The notes: generated by a model from the sequence alone, not told the origin. Counted from the first letter of the stretch, positions 1 through 9,412 are shown. The stretch is 64,000 nt of DNA from Erwinia aphidicola (GCF_024169515.1 NZ_JAMKCQ010000001.1:868001-932000); one strand, 5' to 3'. Made by a program: numbers and translations.

Positions 1-67
1 ACTGCCAGCCCAGGCCACGCGCTGCACCGGTTATCACGATGCGTTTTCCTGCCAGCAGCCCGCCCAT
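1..67 (-). CDS. Short-chain dehydrogenase/reductase, N-terminal fragment (partial at window edge)
   Basis: Only the first 22 codons lie in the window. They read MGGLLAGKRIVITGAARGLG and then run off the edge. TGAARGLG is the SDR glycine-rich NAD(P)-binding motif (TGxxxGxG) right behind the first beta strand. The ATG overlaps the TGA stop of the Rieske oxygenase gene by one base (TGATG), so the two are almost certainly translationally coupled in one operon. In such operons the SDR usually oxidises the diol or alcohol made by the oxygenase; that role is inferred here. Substrate unknown. Confidence 0.8.
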   Translation of the reverse strand, partial: MGGLLAGKRIVITGAARGLGWQ

Positions 68-1092
68 CACGGCGTCTCCTGGGGGGCTAACTCTGCCAGT
101 CTTGCCAGCTGCTGCTTCGCCGCTTTCTGCATACTGCGGCGCAGGCGTGACAGCCCGACATCGTGCTGATAGAGATATTCATGGTCACGCGCAGCCGGGG
201 CCATTGATTCGAGGATCACCCGGTCCTGCTCCAGTACGTCCCAGTGCAGCTTCTCCAGCCGGTTGCGGTAGAAGAAGCGCCACATATCACGCTGCCAGCC
301 TTCAACCTGGCGAATGCGCCAGAAAAATACCCGGCAGCGATTCTGCTCTTCCGGCACTACCATGCCAACAATCCAGAACGGGCCGCCCGGTCCGAAACGT
401 TGCTGATAGGGGATCGACAGCCGCATCCACTGCGCTCCGCTTTCGCCAAACTCTACCCAGTCGAAATTCACCCCTTTTTGCCCATCCTTCTGGAACACAA
501 AACCGGTTTCGGTTGGCTGCAGCGACATATCCGCCTTGTGGTCGCCCTCCGCCATCGAGTGCGAAGAGGAGTGCAGATAGGTGCCGTGCATCGGATCCAT
601 CACGTTTTCCAGCGCGTACTGATAATTGCAGTTCCATGCAGCGGTGCAGAGGAAGTTGCTGTAAGACTTGCTGTCGGCCAGCTCCTGCGGGAACACCAGT
701 TCCGCTGGCGGATCCTCTGCGGTAACGCCAAACCAGATAAAGATTGCGCCATGCGCTTCCTGCACCGGATAGGCGCGCACGCACTGCTGCCCAACCAGCG
801 GGCAGCGGTCGACGGCCGGCACATCTTTCACCGTACCGCTGCCCGCCACTTCCACCCCGTGATACCAGCAGGCAATACGGTCGCCGAGGTTCCAGCCCAT
901 CGACAGGCGCGCACCGCGGTGCGGGCAGCGATCTTCCAGCGCCTGCAGTTTGCCTTCGGCATCACGCCATACCACCAGCTGCTGGCCCAGCCGTGTAATG
1001 CCCACCGGCGCGGAGTGCACTTCCCAGCCCGCCAGCACCGGATACCACAGGCCGCGTAATCCTTGATCGAGATATTTCTGTACGTCAGTCAT
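67..1092 (-). CDS. Rieske non-heme iron oxygenase, alpha (catalytic) subunit
   Basis: 341-residue oxygenase component predicted to insert oxygen into an aromatic or similar organic substrate in the cytoplasm, using electrons passed from a ferredoxin. The N-terminal Rieske domain shows CPHRGARLSMG followed by CWYHG (the C-x-H...C-x2-H ligands of a [2Fe-2S] cluster, about residues 57-80). The C-terminal catalytic domain shows NVMDPMHGTYLH, which fits the D-x-x-H-x4-H mononuclear iron motif around residues 163-172. Length and layout match the vanillate-demethylase/phthalate-oxygenase side of the family rather than the larger naphthalene-dioxygenase type, and no beta subunit is present. It is the third gene of a minus-strand operon, after a Rieske ferredoxin and a small HTH-like protein and before an SDR. 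Substrate cannot be read from sequence. Confidence 0.85.
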   Translation of the reverse strand: MTDVQKYLDQGLRGLWYPVLAGWEVHSAPVGITRLGQQLVVWRDAEGKLQALEDRCPHRGARLSMGWNLGDRIACWYHGVEVAGSGTVKDVPAVDRCPLVGQQCVRAYPVQEAHGAIFIWFGVTAEDPPAELVFPQELADSKSYSNFLCTAAWNCNYQYALENVMDPMHGTYLHSSSHSMAEGDHKADMSLQPTETGFVFQKDGQKGVNFDWVEFGESGAQWMRLSIPYQQRFGPGGPFWIVGMVVPEEQNRCRVFFWRIRQVEGWQRDMWRFFYRNRLEKLHWDVLEQDRVILESMAPAARDHEYLYQHDVGLSRLRRSMQKAAKQQLARLAELAPQETP

Positions 1093-1104
1093 CTTCGCCC
1101 CCTG

Positions 1105-1413
1105 TCAGTAACCGTTGACCTGTAGAAATTCGCGCAGGCTGGCATCGCTCCACGGCTTACCGCCGCGATCGAAGACCCGCTGCTGATTAAGCGCCGCCAC
1201 CAGCTGCTCCAGGGTATTTATCTGCTGGGAAAACAGCGTTTCCAGCGCGCTAATCAGGGCGATTTCAAAGGCGTCAGGCTCACGACGACGCGTCTGCCAG
1301 ATGATATTTTGATATTCACCCGGCTGATGGATGGCACCGTTCCCCCCCTCTTTCGGGGGAGTGAATTGCCAGCTCTGCGGCAAATGTGGATTAAATTCCG
1401 CTTGATTGCTCAT
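1105..1413 (-). CDS. Small recombinase-like helix-turn-helix protein of the Rieske operon
   Basis: 102 residues. The N-terminal half is polar with no clear fold. The C-terminal half (about 48-102) is helical and ends in RVFDRGGKPWSDASLREFLQVNGY. This resembles the small domain annotated as recombinase-like helix-turn-helix that accompanies Rieske oxygenase genes in other proteobacteria. No catalytic serine or tyrosine of a real recombinase is visible, so it is unlikely to recombine DNA. It overlaps the ferredoxin gene by four bases (ATGA) and sits 12 bases before the oxygenase, so it is made with them. A role as regulator or as an assembly or accessory subunit is guesswork; family assignment is from memory of such operons. 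Confidence 0.6.
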   Translation of the reverse strand: MSNQAEFNPHLPQSWQFTPPKEGGNGAIHQPGEYQNIIWQTRRREPDAFEIALISALETLFSQQINTLEQLVAALNQQRVFDRGGKPWSDASLREFLQVNGY

Positions 1414-1736
1414 GGTTGCTCATCCTCCGCAACGACAGTGATTTGTATTTGGTTATCGACTATCCGTAATGGATAGCGTTTCAGGTCGCGCTCCCCCGGC
1501 TCGCGCAGGCAGCGTCCCGTTCTGATATCAAAAACAGCCTCGTGCAGCGGGCACTCCACTTTGCCATCCTCAACAAACCCCTGGCTCAGCAGGGCGTAAG
1601 CATGTGGGCAGATATCCTCCAGCGCGTAATATTCACCATCGACCAGATAAATTCCGATCTCCCGGCCATCAATATTGCCGGTGAAGGGAAAATCGGCCTG
1701 CACCTGCGAAATATCACAAATAGGGCTCCAGCTCAT
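1410..1736 (-). CDS. Rieske-type [2Fe-2S] ferredoxin
   Basis: 108 residues, a single Rieske domain with DICPHAYALLSQG and ECPLHEAVFD, giving the two Cys-x-His ligand pairs of the cluster. Electron carrier expected to reduce the downstream oxygenase. First gene of the operon. No ferredoxin reductase gene is visible within the window, so a reductase must come from beyond the left edge or from elsewhere. The upstream 490 bases are AT-rich and must hold the promoter. Confidence 0.85.
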   Translation of the reverse strand: MSWSPICDISQVQADFPFTGNIDGREIGIYLVDGEYYALEDICPHAYALLSQGFVEDGKVECPLHEAVFDIRTGRCLREPGERDLKRYPLRIVDNQIQITVVAEDEQP

Positions 1737-2195
1737 TATTTAACTCCAGCATCTGTTTCAGATATAAAACTTTGTTTCCTATCTAATACGGTCAATATAG
1801 AAGCGGAGGGTTGAGCGTCAATAGGCGATATTTGCTAAAAATTAAATGAGATGATTTTTATTTAAAACAAACGTGCAAGAGATCACGAAATAAAATAATT
1901 TCACCGCAATAAATCAAATCTGTAGCAAAAACCAGATCCAGACAACAGCAGAGAAAAATACCCTTTTAAAACAGCAGCAAAGCCACCCTTTTCGGCATAA
2001 TTAGTGCAAAAAGCATTTTCCAGAATTAATTATCACTGATGAATAAGAATAATAGAAAGTTTCACCAGTAAAACAATTACGGCGACTCCCGGCAGGGTTT
2101 TTAAAAAAAACGCTATTACCGGCAGCGTCACTTTTTCTTCGGGGTAAATTAAAAGCGGAGTTAATTTGGCGGGCCGACAGGGGAAGTGTTTACCC
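1737..2195. other. AT-rich gene-free stretch between the Rieske operon and speB
   Basis: About 460 bases with many A/T runs and no credible reading frame on either strand. The Rieske operon promoter (minus strand) should lie here. I see no operator palindrome that I could defend. Confidence 0.5.
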
Positions 2196-2216
2196 CGCAG
2201 CGCATTCCGCGCTGCG
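2196..2216 (-). terminator. GC-rich hairpin just after speB
   Basis: CGCAGCGC and GCGCTGCG form a perfect 8-bp stem with a 5-base loop a few bases beyond the speB stop. No T-run follows on the speB strand, so it may stabilise the 3' end rather than terminate on its own. Confidence 0.35.
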
Positions 2217-2227
2217 AGGCAGACGGA

Positions 2228-3148
2228 TTAACCTTTGTTGGATGCCTGCACGTGCAGCATATCCAGCGCCAGGCTGGCTGCCGCCAGCGCGGTGATATCA
2301 GACTGGTCATAGCCTGGTGCCACTTCCACCAGGTCCATCCCCACGATATTCATACCCTGCAGACCGCGGATCAGCTTGCTGGCTTTATCGCTGGTCAGGC
2401 CGCCGATCACCGGAGTGCCGGTGCCAGGCGCATGTGCCGGGTCAAGGCAGTCGATATCAAACGTCAGGTAGATCGGCAGATCGCCAACAATCTGCTTCAC
2501 CTGCGCCAGAATATCATCGACGCTGCGATCGTTGATCTGCGCGGCATCCAGCACGTTAAAGCCCAGTGACTTATCAAACTCGGTACGGATACCGATCTGC
2601 ACGGAATGCTCCGGTGAGATCAACCCTTCCTGCGGTGCCGTATAGAACATGGTGCCGTGGTCAAAGGTCGGGCCGTTAGAGTAGGTGTCGGTGTGCGCAT
2701 CAAAATGCACCAGCGCCATCTTACCGAAGGTTTTGGCGTGGGCGCGCAGCAGCGGCAGCGAGATGTAGTGGTCACCGCCAAAGGTCAGCATACGCTTGCC
2801 GTTCGCCAGCAGCTTCTCCGCGTGCGCCTGCAGCTTGTCGCTCAGGTCCTGCGAATCACCGAATGCATACACCAGGTCGCCGCAGTCAATCACGTTCAGG
2901 CGCTGACGCAGGTCAAACTCCCACGGCCAGCGGCAGCCTTCCCACGCGAGATTGGTCGAGATCTGGCGGATAGCGCCGGGACCGAGGCGGCTGCCCGGGC
3001 GGCCGGAGGTGGCGGCATCAAACGGTACGCCGGTAATCACCCACTCGGCATCGCTGTCGTAGGGCTGGAAGTTAACCGGGAAACGCATAAAACCAAAGGC
3101 GTTAGACACCAGCGAGTTATCGTACTGATTACCCAGGGTGTTATACAT
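2228..3148 (-). CDS. speB: Agmatinase
   Basis: Hydrolyses agmatine to putrescine and urea in the cytoplasm, the second step of the arginine decarboxylase route to polyamines. 306 residues, the same length as E. coli SpeB and collinear with it (start [20 protein letters not shown]). Manganese-binding ureohydrolase motifs are present: [13 protein letters not shown] and [10 protein letters not shown] chose the ATG at 3148 because it matches the E. coli N-terminus and has AGAGGA upstream; an extension to 3172 is possible but adds only eight residues. Unlike the E. coli arrangement, a YidB-like gene and a strong terminator separate it from speA, so it probably has its own promoter in the roughly 35 bases between that terminator and the start, or relies on read-through. 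Confidence 0.97.
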   Translation of the reverse strand: MYNTLGNQYDNSLVSNAFGFMRFPVNFQPYDSDAEWVITGVPFDAATSGRPGSRLGPGAIRQISTNLAWEGCRWPWEFDLRQRLNVIDCGDLVYAFGDSQDLSDKLQAHAEKLLANGKRMLTFGGDHYISLPLLRAHAKTFGKMALVHFDAHTDTYSNGPTFDHGTMFYTAPQEGLISPEHSVQIGIRTEFDKSLGFNVLDAAQINDRSVDDILAQVKQIVGDLPIYLTFDIDCLDPAHAPGTGTPVIGGLTSDKASKLIRGLQGMNIVGMDLVEVAPGYDQSDITALAAASLALDMLHVQASNKG

Positions 3149-3182
3149 AGCTGTTCCTCTCTGACTGAGCAAAAAAAAGATG

Positions 3183-3227
3183 AAAAAAAATCCCTACCGC
3201 GTCGTTAGGCCCGACGAGGAAGGGATT
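3183..3227 (-). terminator. Rho-independent terminator of the yidB-like gene
   Basis: Arms AATCCCT/AGGGATT enclose an inner CGTCG/CGACG stem, and the minus-strand RNA continues into seven or more U (the A-run at 3183-3190). It ends transcription from speA/yidB before speB. Confidence 0.85.
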
Positions 3228-3251
3228 GATTAAGCACTATTTTAACCTGGT

Positions 3252-3671
3252 TTAACGTTTAAAAATATCGTTAACAAAGCTACCTAAATCGGCAGAGCCG
3301 GACTTCACTTCTGGCTTCACTTCCCCGCCCGGCGAAATGCCGTCGACAAAGTTCGGCAGGAACTGGCTGAGCAGGTCAGCGGCACCCTGCCGATCGGTGC
3401 GCAGCTTGTCTGCCAGTGACTGGATCTCGCCACTGCCAAACGCCGACTCAATTTCACCGCTGCCAATCGCCGCATTCTGCCCGTTGCCAATCCAGGAGTT
3501 CAGAATGGCACCAAGACCGCCCTGCTGAAACTTATTGAACAGCACTTCAATGCCGCCCTGCTCCTGAATCCATTCCCAGATGGCCTGAAACTGTCCCACG
3601 TTAAGCCCACCGGCCGCGTTACCGCCGCCGTCGCCCAACGCACTTTTAAGAAAACCGTCAAGCAAACCCAT
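3252..3671 (-). CDS. YidB family protein (DUF937)
   Basis: 139 residues starting MGLLDGFLKSALGDGGGN. A glycine-rich N-terminus is followed by helical stretches (FQAIWEWIQEQGGIEVLFNKF) and the repeated GSGEIES/GSGEIQS segment, typical of the YidB/DUF937 family. No signal peptide or membrane segment. The ATG at 3671 has AAGGAG seven bases upstream, better than the longer frame. Molecular role of this family is not settled. It sits between speA and speB, an unusual place, and is closed by a strong terminator, so it is probably read with speA. Confidence 0.75.
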   Translation of the reverse strand: MGLLDGFLKSALGDGGGNAAGGLNVGQFQAIWEWIQEQGGIEVLFNKFQQGGLGAILNSWIGNGQNAAIGSGEIESAFGSGEIQSLADKLRTDRQGAADLLSQFLPNFVDGISPGGEVKPEVKSGSADLGSFVNDIFKR

Positions 3672-3758
3672 ATTCGACTCCTTAACTCTTGGCACTGAGT
3701 GCCTGGCTGGAGACTTCTTATTTGCTGCGCGCCAGCAAACGCGCGCAGCGCCGGAAGA

Positions 3759-5735
3759 TTATTCGTCTTCCAGATAAGTGTAGCCGTATAACCCGGCTTC
3801 GAACTCTTCCAGGAACTGCGCACGCAGATCCTCATCCAGATCGCTCTGTTTGATCTGATTACGGAAGTGGGTCAGCAGCTCGGCCGGGTTCAGCTGCACG
3901 TACTCCAGCATGTCCGCCACGGTATCCCCTTCGTCGGACAGCTGAACTTCCACGCTGCCGTCAGGGAAGGCAAACACGTCGACCGCTTCGGTGTCGCCGA
4001 ACAGGTTGTGCATGTTGCCGAGGATCTCCTGATACGCCCCTACCATAAAGAAGCCCAGCATCGGCGGGTTATCAATATCGTACTGCGGCATCGGCATGGT
4101 GGTGGCAATACCGTCGCCGTCGACGTAGTGGTCGATGGTGCCGTCCGAGTCACAGGTGATGTCCAGCAGCACCGCACGGCGCTCCGGCACCTGATTCAGC
4201 CCTTCCAGCGGCATCACCGGGAACAGCTGGTCAATACCCCATGCATCCGGCATCGACTGGAACAGTGAGAAGTTGACGTAAATCTTATCCGCCATGCGCT
4301 CCTGCAGTTCGTCAATAATCGGACGGTGCGCGCGGTTGCTCGGGTCCAGATGCTGCTGAATATAGTGACAGATGCTGAGATAGAGCTGCTCCGCCCAGGC
4401 GCGCTGGGTCAGATCGTAAGTCCCCTGCGAATAACCGGTATGGATGTCAAACAGGTCCATCTGGCTGTCGTGCAGCCATTCGCGCAGCGAGCGGCGGTTA
4501 TTCGGCTCGTGCATCTCCTGCCAGGTATCCCACATGCTGACAATCGGGCGCGGGGAGTCTGCCAGCGGCGGCTGCGGCTCGCTGAACTCGTTGCGTTCCA
4601 CACCAATGATGTTGGAAACCAGCACGGTGTGGTGCGCAGTCACGGCGCGGCCCGATTCGGTAATCACCGTTGGATGCGGCAGACCGTGCTCTTCGCAGGC
4701 ATCGCCAATCGCCCAGATAACATTGTTGGCATATTCGTTCAGGCCGTAGTTGACCGAGCAGTCGCTCTGCGAGCGGGTGCCTTCATAGTCAACGCCCAGA
4801 CCGCCGCCGACGTCGAAGCACTGGATATTAACGCCGAGCTTCGCCAGCTCAACGTAGAAACGCGCCGACTCGCGCACGCCGGTGGCGATATCGCGGATAT
4901 TGGCCATCTGCGAACCGAGGTGGAAGTGCAGCAGCTGCAGGCTCTCCATGCGGCCCGCTTCGCGCATGATCTCCACCAGCTTCAGTACCTGAGTGGCAGA
5001 GAGGCCAAACTTGGATTTCTCCCCGCCGCTCGACTGCCATTTACCGGAGCCCTGCGAGGCCAGGCGCGCGCGGATACCGAGGCGCGGCACCACATTCAGG
5101 CGTTCGGCCTCTTCGAGGACCAGTTTCACCTCGGTCATTTTTTCCAGCACCAGATAGACCTTGTGGCCCATCTTTTCGCCGATCAGCGCGAGGCGGATAT
5201 ATTCACGGTCTTTATAGCCGTTACAGACGATCACCGAACGCGTCATGCCCGCGTGGGCCAGCACGGCCATCAGCTCGGCTTTAGAACCGGCTTCCAGGCC
5301 CAGCGGCTCGCCGGAATTGATTAGCGATTCGATAACGCGCTTATGCTGGTTAACCTTAATCGGGTAAACCAGGAAGTAGTCACCGCGATAGCCGTAAGAC
5401 TCGCGCGCGCGTTTAAAGGCGGCGTTAATCGAACGCAGGCGGTGCTGCAGAATTTGGGGGAAGCAGAACAGGGCTGGCAAACGCTGGCCTTCGGCTTCGC
5501 GCTCTTTCACCAGCTTAGCGAGATCGACGCGCGCTTCCGGCACATCCGGATCCGGGCAGACGCTGATATGGCCCAGCTCGTTGACGTCGTAGTAGTTATT
5601 GCCCCACCAGGCAATATTGTAAGTGCGCAGCATGCGGCTGGCATCTTGATCGCTCATTGCTACCTCCTGCATCGAGCGGAGTACACCCTGTTCGCCAGCT
5701 GACGAACCCTTAATATTCTTCATGTCGTCAGACAT
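3759..5735 (-). CDS. speA: Biosynthetic arginine decarboxylase
   Basis: PLP enzyme converting arginine to agmatine, committing it to putrescine synthesis through SpeB. 658 residues, the E. coli length, and alignable throughout. It has [12 protein letters not shown] near residue 125 (PLP lysine region), the glycine-rich [12 protein letters not shown] phosphate-binding segment, LDITCDSDG, and the C-terminus [12 protein letters not shown] as in E. coli. Start MSDDMKN at 5735 matches E. coli SpeA; the open frame continues upstream to 5762. The E. coli enzyme is processed at its N-terminus, and the residues after the start are the least conserved here too. A hairpin and a ten-codon open frame lie just upstream. 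Confidence 0.97.
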   Translation of the reverse strand: MSDDMKNIKGSSAGEQGVLRSMQEVAMSDQDASRMLRTYNIAWWGNNYYDVNELGHISVCPDPDVPEARVDLAKLVKEREAEGQRLPALFCFPQILQHRLRSINAAFKRARESYGYRGDYFLVYPIKVNQHKRVIESLINSGEPLGLEAGSKAELMAVLAHAGMTRSVIVCNGYKDREYIRLALIGEKMGHKVYLVLEKMTEVKLVLEEAERLNVVPRLGIRARLASQGSGKWQSSGGEKSKFGLSATQVLKLVEIMREAGRMESLQLLHFHLGSQMANIRDIATGVRESARFYVELAKLGVNIQCFDVGGGLGVDYEGTRSQSDCSVNYGLNEYANNVIWAIGDACEEHGLPHPTVITESGRAVTAHHTVLVSNIIGVERNEFSEPQPPLADSPRPIVSMWDTWQEMHEPNNRRSLREWLHDSQMDLFDIHTGYSQGTYDLTQRAWAEQLYLSICHYIQQHLDPSNRAHRPIIDELQERMADKIYVNFSLFQSMPDAWGIDQLFPVMPLEGLNQVPERRAVLLDITCDSDGTIDHYVDGDGIATTMPMPQYDIDNPPMLGFFMVGAYQEILGNMHNLFGDTEAVDVFAFPDGSVEVQLSDEGDTVADMLEYVQLNPAELLTHFRNQIKQSDLDEDLRAQFLEEFEAGLYGYTYLEDE

Positions 5736-5773
5736 CGCGAACCTCAAGTTGTAATGAAGCAAAACAGCCAGCA

Positions 5774-5804
5774 GCTACAGGAGCATCCTGTAGCAAGAAA
5801 TCAT
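5774..5804 (-). promoter_or_regulatory. speA leader hairpin with overlapping ten-codon uORF
   Basis: GCTACAGGA and TCCTGTAGC form a perfect 9-bp stem with a 3-base loop (5774-5794), 39 bases before the speA ATG. On the same strand a start codon at 5804 opens MISCYRMLL and a stop (5775-5804), so the tiny frame runs through the hairpin and ends inside it. AGGG lies nine bases before its ATG. A second small hairpin, CAGCC/GGCTG, is at 5821-5835. Leader control of speA is an inference. Confidence 0.4.
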
Positions 5805-5835
5805 CGACCGTCGCCCTTTTCAGCCCGACAGGCTG

Positions 5836-6210
5836 AGAGCGAAGAGTCGGCTTAGGAAGTATAACATTGTAAAACAAGTCGCGGACTCCGTATCAGCAGC
5901 CAGAGAGCCAACAGGGACAATACTCAGGATAATCCGAGAATATCGTGGTGTTGTGACAGTTTAACCAGTGTGTGGAAAAGCAAGAACTGAGGCTGAAAGT
6001 CAGTAAAAACACGGTGACTGACAGTCTGGTGCGGCGCAAGTCAAAACCGCAACGGCAGGCGCGGCGTTTTATACAGCTAACCCTGTGAAATTGCAAAATC
6101 TTACTGTGCTAAATGCGACCCCTGTCAGGATTAATTGCCGCTCTTTACGCTAACTGAAAAATCCTTTAAGCAAAAAAAACTGGCAATCCGCTTAGCGTGT
6201 AACCTAAAAT
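5836..6210. other. Divergent speA/metK intergenic region, left part
   Basis: No convincing gene. The E. coli neighbour yqgB is not recognisable here. It must contain the speA promoter on the minus strand and possibly part of the metK promoter on the plus strand. Confidence 0.5.
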
Positions 6211-6242
6211 AGCCATCCAGATGTTAATCCGTCTATACTGGT
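6211..6242 (+). promoter_or_regulatory. Tandem MetJ-like met boxes upstream of metK
   Basis: Four consecutive 8-mers, AGCCATCC, AGATGTTA, ATCCGTCT and ATACTGGT, each share part of the met box consensus AGACGTCT; the second and third match at 5 and 6 of 8 positions. Tandem 8-bp spacing in front of metK is the known layout for MetJ with S-adenosylmethionine as co-repressor. Confidence 0.55.
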
Positions 6243-6249
6243 TAACTTC

Positions 6250-6376
6250 TATACCCTAAATAATTCGAGTTGCAGGAAGGCGGCAAACGAGTGAATCCCG
6301 ATGAGCTTACAACAGTAAGTGATTTGGGTGAACGAGAGCAGCCAACGCGCCTGCAAGTTAAAGTATGACGGGTATA
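6250..6376 (+). repeat. ERIC element (full length, 127 bp)
   Basis: Ends TATACCC and GGGTATA are inverted repeats, and the total length is exactly 127 bp, the canonical ERIC size. The central part carries the recognisable GTGAATCCC, GAGCTTAC, AGTAAGTGA and GGGTGAACG blocks. It lies between the met boxes and the metK start, so it is probably transcribed in the metK leader and folds into a long hairpin. Confidence 0.9.
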
Positions 6377-6500
6377 AGCGTCTTGCTCTACTGCTCATGG
6401 CTTTGCCTGTGGGGGCGCTAATTCTGAGTGACCGGCTGGTTTCCAGTCTTTGCGCTATGCAGTCGATCTTCCACCCGTTCAAGTCAAGGTAAAGAATAAA

Positions 6501-7655
6501 ATGGCTAAACACCTTTTTACATCCGAGTCCGTATCAGAAGGACATCCTGATAAAATCGCCGACCAGATTTCTGATGCCGTGCTCGATGCCATCCTCGAGC
6601 AGGATCCGAAAGCCCGCGTTGCGTGCGAGACCTATGTGAAAACCGGCATGGTGCTGGTCGGCGGTGAAATCACCACCAGCGCATGGGTTGATATCGAAGA
6701 GATCACGCGTCAGACCGTGCGTGATATTGGCTATGTTCATTCTGATATGGGCTTTGATGCCAACTCCTGCGCCGTACTGAGCGCGATTGGCAAGCAGTCA
6801 CCTGATATTAACCAGGGCGTTGACCGTACCGATCCGCTGGAACAGGGTGCAGGCGACCAGGGCCTGATGTTTGGCTATGCCACCAACGAAACCGACGTGC
6901 TGATGCCAGCTCCCGTGACCTACGCTCACCGTCTGGTGCAGCGCCAGGCAGAAGTGCGTAAAAGCGGCACGCTGCCGTGGCTGCGCCCGGATGCAAAAAG
7001 CCAGATCACCTTCCAGTATGACGACGGCAAGATCGTGGGTATTGACGCGGTAGTGCTGTCGACTCAGCACGCGGAAGATATCTCGCAGAAAGATCTGCAG
7101 GAAGCGGTGATGGAAGAGATCATCAAGCCGGTTCTGCCTGCAGAGTGGGTTAACGCCAGCACCAAATATCATATCAACCCGACTGGCCGCTTCGTCATCG
7201 GTGGCCCAATGGGCGACTGCGGTCTGACCGGTCGTAAGATTATCGTTGATACCTACGGCGGCATGGCTCGTCACGGCGGCGGTGCATTCTCCGGTAAGGA
7301 TCCATCAAAAGTGGACCGTTCGGCGGCCTATGCTGCGCGCTACGTAGCGAAAAACATCGTTGCTGCCGGTCTGGCCGATCGCTGTGAAATTCAGGTTTCC
7401 TACGCTATCGGCGTGGCAGAACCCACCTCAATCATGGTGGAAACCTTCGGCACCGAGAAAATCTCCACCGAAACCCTGACCCTGCTGGTGCGCGAGTTCT
7501 TCGACCTGCGCCCTTACGGTCTGATCCAGATGCTGGACCTGCTGCATCCGATCTATCGCGAAACTGCCGCTTACGGTCACTTTGGTCGCGAACATTTCCC
7601 TTGGGAAAAAACCGACAAAGCAGCCCAGCTGCGTGAAGCTGCCGGCCTGAAATAA
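6501..7655 (+). CDS. metK: S-adenosylmethionine synthetase
   Basis: Makes S-adenosylmethionine from methionine and ATP in the cytoplasm; the product feeds methylation and, after decarboxylation, spermidine synthesis. 384 residues, identical in length to E. coli MetK. Family signatures are intact: [16 protein letters not shown] near the N-terminus, [12 protein letters not shown] in the middle and [16 protein letters not shown] for the phosphate-binding loop. The open frame extends upstream to 6450 from a TTG, but [14 protein letters not shown] at 6501 is the family start. A strong terminator follows. Regulation by MetJ is suggested by the upstream boxes. Confidence 0.98.
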   Translation: MAKHLFTSESVSEGHPDKIADQISDAVLDAILEQDPKARVACETYVKTGMVLVGGEITTSAWVDIEEITRQTVRDIGYVHSDMGFDANSCAVLSAIGKQSPDINQGVDRTDPLEQGAGDQGLMFGYATNETDVLMPAPVTYAHRLVQRQAEVRKSGTLPWLRPDAKSQITFQYDDGKIVGIDAVVLSTQHAEDISQKDLQEAVMEEIIKPVLPAEWVNASTKYHINPTGRFVIGGPMGDCGLTGRKIIVDTYGGMARHGGGAFSGKDPSKVDRSAAYAARYVAKNIVAAGLADRCEIQVSYAIGVAEPTSIMVETFGTEKISTETLTLLVREFFDLRPYGLIQMLDLLHPIYRETAAYGHFGREHFPWEKTDKAAQLREAAGLK

Positions 7656-7675
7656 CCTTTTCGGCTAACAGTTTC

Positions 7676-7706
7676 AAAGGGGTACCTTCGGGTGCCCTTT
7701 TTTTAT
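7676..7706 (+). terminator. metK terminator
   Basis: AAAGGGGTACC and GGTGCCCTTT pair around a TTCG tetraloop, followed by T7. Textbook intrinsic terminator. Confidence 0.92.
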
Positions 7707-7915
7707 TGGCGAGATGATAGCGGTTACATTTATAAATATCTTACTTTTCTGATAATTAAGATTTTCCTCTCTTAACATTTCGACATAAAATGCGCTATTT
7801 TCAGCACTGTCTGATGTTGATTGGGCTGCGAAATAATACACACTATAAATTGCTATGACTTACAGGTTACAAAGCGCAGCGGCAGGGAAAAAAGGCATTT
7901 TCAGATACTTCTGGT

Positions 7916-7931
7916 GTGTAAGCGATTACAC
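7916..7931 (+). promoter_or_regulatory. GalR/GalS operator upstream of galP
   Basis: GTGTAAGCGATTACAC fits the gal operator consensus GTGNAANCGNTTNCAC at every fixed position; its outer GTGTAA/TTACAC arms are perfect inverted repeats. It is about 87 bases before galP. Confidence 0.88.
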
Positions 7932-7934
7932 CAG

Positions 7935-7950
7935 TGTGATCTGAAGCACA
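7935..7950 (+). promoter_or_regulatory. CRP-cAMP site upstream of galP
   Basis: TGTGATCTGAAGCACA matches TGTGA-N6-TCACA with one mismatch. It sits immediately next to the gal operator, as expected for a CRP-activated, GalR/GalS-repressed sugar transporter. Confidence 0.75.
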
Positions 7951-8017
7951 GTCTGATGCGCCTGGGTTTTCTAACATTTATAACAACAACAAGCGGTACT
8001 ACCTAAACGGAGGCGTT

Positions 8018-9412
8018 ATGCCTGATAATAAAAAACGCAGCAGAACATCGAACAAGGCCATGACCCTGTTCGTCTGTTTCCTTGCAGCCCTGGCCGGTCT
8101 GCTGTTCGGTCTGGATATTGGCGTTATCGCCGGTGCATTACCTTTCATCGCGAAAGACTTCAACGTGACTGCGCATCAGCAGGAGTGGATCGTCAGCTCA
8201 ATGATGTTTGGTGCCGCCATCGGTGCCGTCGGCAGCGGCTGGATGTCTTCCTATCTTGGTCGTAAAAAGAGCCTGATGATCGGCGCGGTGCTGTTCGTTA
8301 TCGGCTCTCTGTGGTCCGCATTTTCGCCAAACCCGGAAATGCTGATTGTTGCCCGCGTCCTGCTGGGCCTGGCTGTCGGTGTCGCTTCTTACACCGCACC
8401 GCTCTACCTGTCTGAAATCGCCCCGGAGAAAATTCGCGGCAGTATGATTTCGCTGTACCAGCTGATGATCACCATTGGTATTCTCGGTGCGTATCTTTCC
8501 GATACCGCATTTAGCTACACCGGCGAATGGCGCTGGATGCTGGGCGTGATTACCATCCCTGCCCTGCTGCTGCTGGTTGGCGTCTTCTTCCTGCCTAACA
8601 GCCCACGCTGGCTGGCGGCGAAAGGTGACTTCCGTAGCGCCCAGCGCGTGCTGGACCGCTTGCGTGACACCAGCGAGCAGGCCAAACGTGAGCTGGATGA
8701 GATCCGTGAAAGCCTGAAGATCAAGCAGTCCGGCTGGTCACTGTTCAAAGACAACAGTAACTTCCGCCGGGCGGTGTATCTGGGCGTGCTGCTGCAGGTG
8801 ATGCAGCAGTTCACCGGGATGAACGTGATCATGTACTACGCGCCGAAAATCTTTGAGATTGCCGGCTACACCAATACCACCCAGCAGATGTGGGGTACGG
8901 TGATTGTCGGTCTGGTGAACGTGCTGGCCACCTTTATTGCTATCGGTCTGGTGGATCGCTGGGGCCGTAAGCCAACACTGATCCTCGGCTTTATGGTGAT
9001 GGCGCTGGGGATGGGAATTCTGGGTACCATGCTGCACGTCGGTATTCACTCCGACACTGCACAGTACTTCGCGGTTGCCATGCTGCTGATGTTTATCGTT
9101 GGCTTTGCCATGAGTGCCGGTCCGCTGATCTGGGTACTCTGTTCTGAAATCCAGCCGCTGAAAGGGCGCGATTTCGGCATCACCGTTTCCACCGCCACTA
9201 ACTGGATCGCTAACATGATCGTTGGCGCCACCTTCCTGACCATGCTGAACAACCTCGGCAACGCCAACACCTTCTGGGTCTACGCGGCGCTGAACCTGTT
9301 CTTCATCGTGCTGACGCTGTGGCTGATCCCGGAAACGAAAAACGTTTCGCTGGAGCACATCGAACGCAATCTGTTGGGCGGTAAAAAACTGCGCGATATC
9401 GGTCAGCGATAA
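8018..9412 (+). CDS. galP: Galactose:H+ symporter, MFS sugar porter
   Basis: Inner-membrane proton symporter for galactose and glucose. 464 residues, the E. coli GalP length, with twelve predicted membrane helices. MFS sugar-porter signatures are [16 protein letters not shown] after helix 2, [21 protein letters not shown], the long cytoplasmic loop between helices 6 and 7, [18 protein letters not shown] in helix 7, and DRWGRKPTL after helix 8. The C-terminus [15 protein letters not shown] is also typical. GGAGG lies before the ATG. Expression is probably under GalR/GalS and CRP from the sites just upstream. Confidence 0.95.
   Translation: MPDNKKRSRTSNKAMTLFVCFLAALAGLLFGLDIGVIAGALPFIAKDFNVTAHQQEWIVSSMMFGAAIGAVGSGWMSSYLGRKKSLMIGAVLFVIGSLWSAFSPNPEMLIVARVLLGLAVGVASYTAPLYLSEIAPEKIRGSMISLYQLMITIGILGAYLSDTAFSYTGEWRWMLGVITIPALLLLVGVFFLPNSPRWLAAKGDFRSAQRVLDRLRDTSEQAKRELDEIRESLKIKQSGWSLFKDNSNFRRAVYLGVLLQVMQQFTGMNVIMYYAPKIFEIAGYTNTTQQMWGTVIVGLVNVLATFIAIGLVDRWGRKPTLILGFMVMALGMGILGTMLHVGIHSDTAQYFAVAMLLMFIVGFAMSAGPLIWVLCSEIQPLKGRDFGITVSTATNWIANMIVGATFLTMLNNLGNANTFWVYAALNLFFIVLTLWLIPETKNVSLEHIERNLLGGKKLRDIGQR

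Noticed and set aside
302..784. Second minus-strand frame within the Rieske oxygenase gene
   Set aside because: Out-of-frame shadow; the overlapping 341-residue frame has all cluster and iron ligands.
4326..5324. Long plus-strand frame inside speA
   Set aside because: Antisense shadow of a strongly conserved gene; no family resemblance. Same reasoning applies to long antisense frames in speC (27039-28121), the MFS gene (34777-35739), btsT (44192-45001) and elsewhere.
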